Position numbers and translations under genes: made by a program
Shown here: positions 1 to 6,353 of the stretch, one piece after another
How positions within the stretch are numbered: position 1 is the stretch's first letter
Layout: every line of letters starts with the position of its first letter
The notes under the pieces: model-generated
What the model was told of the DNA's origin: nothing
The model's input: the letters and a program-made list of their open reading frames with translations, nothing else
The model's database searches: none
Source of the DNA: Streptomyces sp. ST2-7A
GTDB lineage: Bacteria; Actinomycetota; Actinomycetes; Streptomycetales; Streptomycetaceae
Assembly: GCF_021390475.1 (NCBI RefSeq)
Contig: NZ_JAJUWS010000017.1
Coordinates: 1 to 64,000, forward strand
Direction of reading: 5' to 3'
DNA length: 64,000 nt

Positions 1-103
1 GCTCCGCCGGGTCGGGGTCGGTGCCGTCCCCGGCGCGGTGTCCGCCGTGCTGCTCGTCGGGCCCGTCGTGCTCGTGGTGCGAGTCGTCCATGCACGCCAG
101 CAT
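1..103 (-). CDS. Partial small protein with His/Asp/Glu-rich N-terminus, cut by the left edge
   Basis: A reading frame starts at ATG 103-101 on the minus strand and runs off the left edge, so only about 34 residues are visible. A GGAGG box lies about 7 bases before this ATG; a second in-frame ATG at 91-89 is the alternative start. The visible part is very hydrophilic and rich in His, Asp, Glu and Gly, with no signal peptide or membrane segment yet. Nearly every codon ends in G or C, as in real genes here. It follows the chitinase on the same strand after about 50 bases. I do not recognise it. Confidence 0.45.
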   Translation of the reverse strand, partial: MLACMDDSHHEHDGPDEQHGGHRAGDGTDPDPAE

Positions 104-149
104 CCCCCGCCTCCGGGGGACGGGCACGGGGTGCGGAGAGGGGACGCGG

Positions 150-1799
150 TTACCGCAGGCCCTCGTGGATGGCGGTGATCAACTCACCGTCGGAGGTGTC
201 GCCGGTCAGCTCCCAGAAGAAGGCGCCGCCCAGGCCCTGCTCCTTGGCGTAGTTCATCTTCCCGGCGATGGTCTGCGGGGTGTCGTAGCTCCACCAGTCG
301 TCGCCGCAGTGCGCGAAGGCGGTGCCGGCGAAGATCCCGGTGGCCGGGCAGGTCTCCTTGAGGACCTTGTAGTCCTCGATGCCCTGCTCGTAGCTGCCGG
401 CGGCCGGACCGGTGGCCGTGCCGCCCGGGTCGGTCTGTGTGACGCCGGTCCAGCCGCGACCGTAGAAACCGATGCCCAGCAGCAGCTTCTCCGCCGGTAC
501 GCCCTGCGCCTTCAACTTGGCGATCGCCTGCTCGGTGGTGAACCCGTCCTGCGGGATGCCGTCCCACGGGCTGAGCGCGGAGTGCGGGGCGGTCGGGCCC
601 TGCGCCGCCCAGGCACCGAAGAAGTCGTAGGTCATGACCGCGATGTAGTCCGCGTGCTCGGCGCCGTAGCCGTAGTCGGAGGCGTCGATCTTGCCGCCGT
701 CGGAGGCGTCGGCGGTGATGGCGGCGGTGACCAGCTGGTCGCCGAACTCGGCGCGGAAGGCCCGCATCATGTCGCCGAAGGCGCGCGGCCCGCTGTCGTC
801 GCAGGTCTCACCACAGGCGTTGGGGTACTCCCAGTCCAGGTCGATGCCGTCGAAGACGCCTTCCCAGCGCGGGTCGTTGACCAGGTCGTGGCAGGACTTG
901 GCGAACCGCTCGGGGTTCTGCATCGCCTCGCCGAAGCCGCCGGACCAGGTCCAACCGCCGAAGGACCACAGCACCTTGATGTGCGGGTGGGCCTCCTTGA
1001 GCTGCAGCAGCTGGTTGAAGTTGCCGCGCAGGTCCTGGTCCCAGGTGTCCGCCTCGCCGCTCACGCTCTCGGCGGCGGTGTAGGCGCGCTCGATGGCGGC
1101 GTAGGAGTCGCCCATCACGCACTCGCCGTTGGTCACGTTGCCGAACGAGTAGTTGATGTGGGTGAGCTTCTCCGCCGAGCCGGAGGTGACGATGTCCTTG
1201 ACGTGGTAGTCGCGGCCGTAGGTGCCCCACTCGGTGAAGTAGCCGAGGTTGACGTGTTCGCCGGGACCGGTCGGGTTCGGGTCGGGATCCGTCGGGTCGG
1301 GGTCGGTCGGGTCGGGGTCGGTCGGGTCGGGGTCGGTCGGGTCCGGGTCCCCGGGGTCGGGGGTGCCGCCGGAGCCGTCGCCGTCGCAGGGGTTGCCGTT
1401 GATCAGGCAGTTGATCGGCTCGCCGGCCCCCGTGCCGCCCAGGCCGACGGTGGTGGTGGCGCCGACGGCCAGAGCGCCGTTCCAGTCCTCGTTGGTGACG
1501 GTGTAGATGTTGCCCTCACGGGTCATCACCCCGTTCCACAGCGAGGTCACCTCGGTGCCCTCGGGGAACTCCCATTCCAGGGTCCATCCGTCCACGGCGG
1601 CGTCGCCGCCGTTCCCGATGGTCCATTGGCCGTTGAAGCCCCCGTCCCACACGGAGGGCTTGGAGAAGCTCGCCGAGACGCCGTCCGTGACGTCGGCGCC
1701 GGCGGACATCACCGCGACGCCGCTCAGCGGGACGGCCAGGGCGGCCGCGACGGCCACCAGTCTCTTCTTGCGGCTCCGGGCTCGAGTTCCTGTGCTCAC
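150..1799 (-). CDS. Secreted chitinase, CBM2 plus GH18
   Basis: An endo-acting glycoside hydrolase family 18 enzyme cleaving beta-1,4 bonds of chitin outside the cell. The 549-residue product has a Sec-type signal peptide (about 1-35, basic start then a hydrophobic run), a family 2 carbohydrate-binding module (about 38-137) with several Trp residues, a Pro/Asp/Thr linker of repeated DPDPT units (about 141-178), and a GH18 barrel (about 182-549). The catalytic DxxDxDxE motif is D317, D320, D322 and E324, with E324 the proton donor. The start is GTG with AAGGAG just upstream. The locus matches chiC (SCO5376) of S. coelicolor from memory, but the fibronectin III domain expected in ChiC is replaced here by the linker. 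The upstream region carries a DasR-type operator (see 1914-1954). Confidence 0.95.
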   Translation of the reverse strand: MSTGTRARSRKKRLVAVAAALAVPLSGVAVMSAGADVTDGVSASFSKPSVWDGGFNGQWTIGNGGDAAVDGWTLEWEFPEGTEVTSLWNGVMTREGNIYTVTNEDWNGALAVGATTTVGLGGTGAGEPINCLINGNPCDGDGSGGTPDPGDPDPTDPDPTDPDPTDPDPTDPDPNPTGPGEHVNLGYFTEWGTYGRDYHVKDIVTSGSAEKLTHINYSFGNVTNGECVMGDSYAAIERAYTAAESVSGEADTWDQDLRGNFNQLLQLKEAHPHIKVLWSFGGWTWSGGFGEAMQNPERFAKSCHDLVNDPRWEGVFDGIDLDWEYPNACGETCDDSGPRAFGDMMRAFRAEFGDQLVTAAITADASDGGKIDASDYGYGAEHADYIAVMTYDFFGAWAAQGPTAPHSALSPWDGIPQDGFTTEQAIAKLKAQGVPAEKLLLGIGFYGRGWTGVTQTDPGGTATGPAAGSYEQGIEDYKVLKETCPATGIFAGTAFAHCGDDWWSYDTPQTIAGKMNYAKEQGLGGAFFWELTGDTSDGELITAIHEGLR

Positions 1800-1913
1800 G
1801 CTGCTCCTTGGGGCGCTTCCGGCGTACGGGGGCCGGAGGCGAGAGGGGTCGTGTGGGGGTCACCGCGCCGCCCGGCGTCGGCTGCGGGAGCCGAACCGCC
1901 GCGGTGGAACAGG

Positions 1914-1942
1914 ACGGTAGAGAGGTCTGGACCACTGGGCAA
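1914..1942 (-). promoter_or_regulatory. Chitinase promoter
   Basis: On the minus strand, a -35 box TTGCCC (1942-1937) and a -10 box TACCGT (1919-1914) are separated by exactly 17 bases. Transcription would begin near 1907, giving a leader of about 108 bases. The chitin-responsive repeat fills the spacer, so a bound repressor would block RNA polymerase. Confidence 0.7.
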
Positions 1943-1954
1943 GGGACTGAACCA
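1923..1954 (-). promoter_or_regulatory. Pair of 12-bp chitinase direct repeats / DasR-like site
   Basis: The minus strand carries TGGTCCAGACCT (1934-1923), which equals the 12-bp repeat known from Streptomyces chitinase promoters. A weaker copy, TGGTTCAGTCCC (1954-1943, 9 of 12 identical), lies 20 bases upstream, two helical turns away. Seen on the plus strand, 1921-1936 matches 13 of 16 positions of the DasR consensus. Control by N-acetylglucosamine through DasR is inferred from this match. Confidence 0.75.
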
Positions 1955-2111
1955 TCACTTCGGGTGTGGTTAAGGCCCCCTTAAGGAACCCACCCCCGGG
2001 ACGGGCCCGGTCGGGGACCGATAGAGTGCCGCCGGCTCCCGCGGGAGCCGCACACCACGGGAAGCGCCACGGGGGAAGGCCCGGGGGAAACAGGGGAAGG
2101 GGGGCATCTCC

Positions 2112-2906
2112 ATGGTGATGATCTGGATCGGTGTCACAGGTCTGGTCCTGGCCGGAATCTGCCTACTGGTGGCTCGATCGGCCGCCAAGCGGGTGCGCGG
2201 TATCGCCGGCACGGAGACCAGCACGATCGCCGAACTCGACGAACTGCACCGCGCCGCCGAGGAGGCGGCCGGTGCCGGCCACTTCCGCTACCGCTGCGAG
2301 ATCGTCGCCGACACCGTCGCGCCGGCAGCGGGACCGCTGATCTCCGAACTGGGGAAGCGCGAGTGCGTCTGGCACAAGCACCGCGTGACCCACAAGTACT
2401 GGGAGACGCGCACCGACAACGAGGGCAACCGGCGCCGCGAGGAGAAGACCCGGGTCGTCTCACAGCACGTCAGCGAGGAGGACCTGCTGGTGCGGGACGC
2501 CACCGGGGACATCCTCGTGCGACCGGGGAAGAAGGAGATCGACCAGCCGGAGAAGACCCTCGACCGCTTCGAGCGTGACACCGGTGGCGGCTCAGGGGGG
2601 CTCTCCTTCGGTGGGTTCACCCTCAACCTGCCCTCCGGCGGCGGCAGCATCGGCTTCCAGCAGGAGGAGTGGACGGTCGCGCCCGGCCGCCGGCTGTACG
2701 TGCTGGGGGAGGCATCCGACGACCACGGCCGACTGATGATCGGACCGCCCTTCGACGGCGGCCTGTTCATCGTCTCCACCCGCAGCGAGGAGGAACTGTT
2801 GGGCTCCGCCCGGGGGCGGGAACGCGGCTTCGGGATCGCCGGCAGGGCGCTCGGCGTCATCGGCGCGCTGCTGCTCCTCGCGGGGGCGGTCTCCGCCCTG
2901 CTCTGA
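2112..2906 (+). CDS. Membrane protein with GIDE/MUL1-like domain
   Basis: A 264-residue protein with one hydrophobic helix at each end (about 3-22 and 245-263) and a hydrophilic domain between. The middle resembles the GIDE domain found in the mitochondrial E3 ligase MUL1 and in many bacterial proteins: an N-terminal stretch with FRYRCEI, a charged arm with WHKHRVTHKYWETR, and a late section YVLGEASDDHGRLMIG. There is no RING finger, so ligase activity should not be assumed; the bacterial family has no settled role. A Gly/Ser-rich loop lies near residues 155-180. The start has a purine-rich GGGGAAGGGGGG stretch 9 bases upstream. It is divergent from the chitinase. Confidence 0.75.
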   Translation: MVMIWIGVTGLVLAGICLLVARSAAKRVRGIAGTETSTIAELDELHRAAEEAAGAGHFRYRCEIVADTVAPAAGPLISELGKRECVWHKHRVTHKYWETRTDNEGNRRREEKTRVVSQHVSEEDLLVRDATGDILVRPGKKEIDQPEKTLDRFERDTGGGSGGLSFGGFTLNLPSGGGSIGFQQEEWTVAPGRRLYVLGEASDDHGRLMIGPPFDGGLFIVSTRSEEELLGSARGRERGFGIAGRALGVIGALLLLAGAVSALL

Positions 2907-3234
2907 GCGATGGCGCCCGGTACGGAGCGGCGCGGACGCGTCACGAGGGACGACCGTGGCCGCGCACGATCCCGGCGGTGGTCCTCGCGGTGGTCGTGCC
3001 GGAGCTCCTGGTGCGGGTCGCTCCGGCCGCCGATCCCGGCGGGGCGTCGAGACGTTGCGCGGGTGGCGGGCCCGGGCCCTGATGGTGGGCGCGGCCCACG
3101 GTCTCATCGCGGCGGGTTGCGCGGTGTGGCCCAAGAGCCCGCCCCGGCCTCGGGACGGGCACCGACGGCGGGGGAGCGGCGGAACGCGCCGGGTGATCGC
3201 CCGTCCCGCGTCCCCGCCCCGGGAGGCGGGCGGC
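2907..3234. other. Intergenic, no convincing gene
   Basis: Between two convergent genes. I see only the hairpin at 3213-3230. An open frame with a short hydrophobic run near 3080-3130 lacks a ribosome binding site and runs into the antisense of the next gene, so I do not call it. Confidence 0.5.
3213..3230 (-). terminator. Hairpin terminator of the adenosyltransferase gene
   Basis: CCCGCC (3213-3218) pairs with GGCGGG (3225-3230) around a 6-base loop, 5 bases beyond the stop codon of the minus-strand gene. There is no U-run, as is usual in this lineage. Confidence 0.6.
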
Positions 3235-3807
3235 TCAGCGTTCGCCGCCGGGCACCCACAACACGTCGCCGACCTCCTTGTTCGCCACCCGGGCCAGGAT
3301 GAACAGCAGGTCGGAGAGGCGGTTGAGGTAGGTGGCGGTGAGCGGGTTCATCGTCTCCCCGTGCTCCTCCATCGCCGCCCAGGTGGAGCGCTCGGCCCGC
3401 CGCACCACCGTGCACGCCTGGTGCAGCAGGGCGGCGCCGGGAGTGCCGCCCGGCAGGATGAAGCTCCGCAGCTTCTCCAACTCCTCCAGGAACCGGTCGC
3501 AGTCGGCCTCCAGCCGATCCACGTAGACCTGCTCCACGCGCAGCGGCGGGTACTTCGGGTCCTCCACCACCGGGGTGGAGAGGTCGGCGCCGACGTCGAA
3601 GAGGTCGTTCTGGACGCGGATCAGGACCTTGCGGACGTCCTCGGACAGCTCGCCCAGGGCCAAGGCGGTGCCGATCACGGCGTTCGCCTCGTTGGCGTCC
3701 GCGTAGGCGGCGATCCGGGAGTCGGTCTTGGCGGTGCGGCTCATATCGCCCAGGGCGGTGGTTCCCTGATCCCCGGTGCGGGTGTAGATGCGGGTGAGGT
3801 TGACCAT
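3235..3807 (-). CDS. pduO: PduO-type ATP:cob(I)alamin adenosyltransferase
   Basis: Transfers the 5'-deoxyadenosyl group of ATP to cob(I)alamin, making coenzyme B12 for mutases such as IcmA at 40396-42096. The product has 190 residues, normal for PduO/EutT-type single-domain enzymes. The ATP-binding N-terminal motif TRTGDQGTT is at about 10-18, followed by SRIAAYADANEAN, then LPGGTPGAALLHQA and RRAERS, and the closing YLNRLSDLLFILAR helix. All are hallmarks of the trimeric five-helix-bundle family. No ribosome binding site is visible; instead a TAGGCT -10 box lies 6 bases before ATG, suggesting a leaderless mRNA. It is divergent from the hydroxybutyryl-CoA dehydrogenase gene. Confidence 0.95.
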   Translation of the reverse strand: MVNLTRIYTRTGDQGTTALGDMSRTAKTDSRIAAYADANEANAVIGTALALGELSEDVRKVLIRVQNDLFDVGADLSTPVVEDPKYPPLRVEQVYVDRLEADCDRFLEELEKLRSFILPGGTPGAALLHQACTVVRRAERSTWAAMEEHGETMNPLTATYLNRLSDLLFILARVANKEVGDVLWVPGGER

Positions 3808-3813
3808 GCGGTG

Positions 3814-3819
3814 AGCCTA
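3814..3819 (-). promoter_or_regulatory. -10 box for leaderless adenosyltransferase mRNA
   Basis: TAGGCT on the minus strand ends 6 bases before the ATG at 3807, placing the transcription start at or next to the start codon. Confidence 0.55.
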
Positions 3820-3958
3820 CGGCCCGGGCGACCGGCCCGTCCGAAGGTGTGATGTCCGCCATGTGAGACGTGACGCGTGTCTCCATCGCTCCCCAAAGGC
3901 CGTTCGCGGCACTACATTCCTGCCGGGGACCACTCAGCGTGCATCGGAGGAAACAGAC

Positions 3959-4819
3959 GTGGCAGGAAAGCTCGCCGTCATCGGGGCCGGTCTCATGGGG
4001 TCCGGCATCGCCCAGGTCTCCGCGCAGGCGGGCTGGGAGGTGGTCCTGCGCGACATCACCGACGAGGCGCTGACCCGGGGTCGGGACGGCATCGAGCGCT
4101 CGCTGGGGAAGTTCGTCGCCAAGGAGCGGATCACCGCCGCCGACGCGGAGGCCGCGCTGGGCCGCATCACCACCACGACCGAACTCGAGGCCGCCGCCGA
4201 CGCCGACATCGTGGTGGAGGCGGTCTTCGAGCGGATCGACGTCAAGCGGGAGATCTTCCGTGCCCTGGACGGGATCGTGAAGGACGACGCGGTCCTCGCC
4301 ACCAACACCTCCGCCATCCCGATCACCAAGATCGCCTCCGTGACGGAGCGTCCCGAGCGGGTGGTGGGCACGCACTTCTTCTCCCCGGTGCCGATGATGC
4401 GGCTGTGCGAGTTGGTGCGCGGCCTGAAGACCACCGACGAGACCCTCGCCCGGGCCCGGGCGTTCGCGGAGTCCACCGGCAAGACCTGTGTGGTGGTCAA
4501 CCGGGACGTGGCGGGCTTCGTGACGACCCGGCTGATCTCCGCCCTGGTGGTGGAGGCCGCCCGGCTGCGCGAGTCGGGGGTGGCCAGCGCCGAGGACATC
4601 GACACCGCCTGCCGGCTGGGCTTCGGCCACGCCATGGGACCGTTGGAGACCGCCGACCTCACCGGTGTGGACATCCTGCTGCACGCCGCCGAGAACATCT
4701 GGACGGAGTGCCGGGAGGACAAGTTCGCCCCGCCGGAGCTGATGCGCCGGATGGTGGACGCCGGTGACCTGGGCCGCAAGAGCGGTGTGGGCTTCCACGA
4801 CCACCGCGCCGGGGACTGA
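3959..4819 (+). CDS. 3-hydroxybutyryl-CoA dehydrogenase
   Basis: NAD(P)-dependent interconversion of 3-hydroxybutyryl-CoA and acetoacetyl-CoA, in the cytoplasm, between acetoacetyl-CoA and butyryl-CoA. With the GTG start at 3959 the product has 286 residues, typical of the single-function enzyme. The Rossmann motif GAGLMGSGIA lies at about 8-17; NTSAIPITKIA, THFFSPVPMMRLCE (catalytic His and following Glu region) and the Asn in VVNRDVAGF are all present, as is the C-terminal GFGHAMGPLETADL helix. GGAGG sits 8 bases before GTG, which decides against the upstream in-frame ATG at 3863. A terminator follows the stop directly, so it is probably transcribed alone. It could feed the butyryl-CoA used by the mutase at 40396. 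Confidence 0.93.
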   Translation: MAGKLAVIGAGLMGSGIAQVSAQAGWEVVLRDITDEALTRGRDGIERSLGKFVAKERITAADAEAALGRITTTTELEAAADADIVVEAVFERIDVKREIFRALDGIVKDDAVLATNTSAIPITKIASVTERPERVVGTHFFSPVPMMRLCELVRGLKTTDETLARARAFAESTGKTCVVVNRDVAGFVTTRLISALVVEAARLRESGVASAEDIDTACRLGFGHAMGPLETADLTGVDILLHAAENIWTECREDKFAPPELMRRMVDAGDLGRKSGVGFHDHRAGD

Positions 4820-5497
4820 CCCTCCCGGTTCGGGAGCGACCGACCGGCGAGCCCCGCAGTGTCGTACCGGTTCCCCGGCGCCCGCCGCCGTTCTTCGTGG
4901 CATCCCGTCATCCTCCGTTGTCCCGCGCCGTGTTCCGGCTCGTCGACCGGGTCGTGACACCGCTCCCCGGAGTGGAACCGGTCGGGGACCCGGCCCGTCG
5001 CATCCTCCGGGGGGCCCGGTAATCTGTGGCCCCCGCCGCCCCGGTTCGGCGGTGTCCGGCACGAGGTGCCGGTGCATTCGGGCCGTGCCGGTTCCCCCAC
5101 GCTCCTCACCGTTCCTTCCCGGGCATCGGCTTCGTGCCGCCGCATCGCACTCGTTCGGGTGAATCCAGTGCGGTTCCGGTCCGGGGCCGGGCATCGATGG
5201 GGAGGAGGTGGGGCACCCCCGGATCGGACCGGGTCCGCGGGGTCGGCGCACCGGCCGGGACTCCGGGGCGCCTCCCGGATCGGGATCGCCCCGCGCGGGT
5301 CGATCCCGTACCTCCCCGCACCACGTCACACCCCGCACCACCCCACCGCGCGGGACCGCCCCGGTCCGTGCGGTCCCGCAGCACACCGCACGCCCGGCGG
5401 CCGCCGCGCCGACCCCGGCCCACCCGTCCCGACGGGTGCCCGGCCGGACGGACACCGCCGGGGCACAACGACCGACCACGGATCTCGGGAGCGGAAC
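4820..5497. other. Long intergenic region
   Basis: After the terminator at 4822-4836 there are about 650 bases without a supported gene. Frames that stay open here show mixed third positions and no ribosome binding site. The region presumably contains the promoter of the STAS gene, but I see no clear -35/-10 pair. Confidence 0.5.
4822..4836 (+). terminator. Hairpin terminator after hydroxybutyryl-CoA dehydrogenase
   Basis: CTCCCG (4822-4827) and CGGGAG (4831-4836) form a perfect 6-bp stem with a 3-base loop, 2 bases after the stop codon. Confidence 0.7.
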
Positions 5498-5791
5498 ATG
5501 CACATCACGGGCGACCACGCGGAGTTGGTCGTCGGGGGCCGCCTGGACGTGCGCAGCGCCGCCGACGCCCGCAGCGCCCTGCACCGGGCGGTCGACCAGG
5601 GACAGGGGGACCTGATCCTGGACCTCCGGACGCTGGACTCCTGGGACGCCACGGGGCTGGGGGTCATCATGGGCGTGCACCGCCGCGCCGGTCGCCGGGG
5701 GCGGCGGTTGGTGCTGCGGGACGTGCCGCCGCAGATGCACCGGGTCCTGGTCGCCACCCGGCTGCACCGCATCCTCACCTTCGCGAACTGA
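5498..5791 (+). CDS. STAS-domain protein (anti-sigma factor antagonist type)
   Basis: A stand-alone STAS domain of 97 residues. Such proteins bind and sequester anti-sigma kinases of the RsbW/SpoIIAB type until phosphorylated. The order is typical: first strand HAELVVGGRLDVRSAADARS, then LILDLRTLDSWDATGLGVIMGVHRRA, where the Asp-Ala-Thr-Gly part corresponds to the phosphorylation loop. The usual Ser is replaced by Ala-Thr (about residues 51-52), so Thr would be the phosphate acceptor, if any. GGGAG lies 6 bases before the ATG; the upstream in-frame extension has poor codon use. No partner kinase gene is in the window. A weak GGGAC/GTCCC hairpin follows at 5812-5825. Confidence 0.85.
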   Translation: MHITGDHAELVVGGRLDVRSAADARSALHRAVDQGQGDLILDLRTLDSWDATGLGVIMGVHRRAGRRGRRLVLRDVPPQMHRVLVATRLHRILTFAN

Positions 5792-6353
5792 CGCCGGGGT
5801 GACGGGTCGGTGGGACGGTCGTCCCGCGCCGGCTTCACGGCGGTTTCCCGGAACCTTCCCGGAACCTTCCCGGAACCTTCCCGGAACCCGACCCCCCGGG
5901 CGACTCATCGGCGAATCATCGATGAACGCCGTGGCCCGGCCGCGGACCGTCCGCGCGCTCCCGTGGTCGGTCGGATGCCCGCCGGGCGATCGGGGTCGGG
6001 CGCCGTGTGTGGCTTTCGTGACGGGTGTGGGCCGAACGCGGGACGCCATCCACGAGCCGCGCACTCATTGAAACGGGCATGGTGGATCATCCGGGATGAA
6101 ATGCCGGGCTTTCGATGCCCCACGGGCGGACGTCACGGCTGCTTACCAAGCCGTGACATCGACCCCGGTGCCCCGGTGCGGCGCGAAATGATACGACAGT
6201 AACGTTGGGGTAGTCGGTAAGCGTTCGACGCCGTTCGGAGCCGGTCGACCGCACCTGGTGCCGGTCCCGGCGCCTTCCACCCCCGACGCCATCCGATGTC
6301 GAAGTCGCCATACCGCCCGGGCGCGAGCCCCGCACCGCTTCCGAGGGAATGCC
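5792..6353. other. Intergenic region with tandem TTCCCGGAACC array
   Basis: About 560 bases between STAS and the P-loop protein. It holds a weak hairpin at 5812-5825 (GGGAC/GTCCC), the 11-bp array at 5845-5888, a 10-bp palindrome TCATCGATGA at 5916-5925 and a stretch of lower GC around 6180-6225 that probably contains the promoter of the next gene. No gene is supported. Confidence 0.55.
5845..5888. repeat. Four perfect 11-bp tandem repeats TTCCCGGAACC
   Basis: Units at 5845-5855, 5856-5866, 5867-5877 and 5878-5888 are identical. Each contains the odd palindrome TTCCCGGAA. The 11-bp period would put every copy on the same face of the helix, as expected for a cooperative protein binding array, although simple slippage expansion is also possible. 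Confidence 0.9.

Noticed and set aside
21..1973. Long open frame on the plus strand across the chitinase gene
   Set aside because: It is the antisense of a gene with clear signal peptide, CBM2 and GH18 motifs; open antisense frames are expected when nearly all third positions are G or C.
5066..5497. N-terminal extension of the STAS protein
   Set aside because: The in-frame upstream part is Pro/Arg-rich with poor codon bias, while ATG 5498 has a good ribosome binding site and starts the domain.
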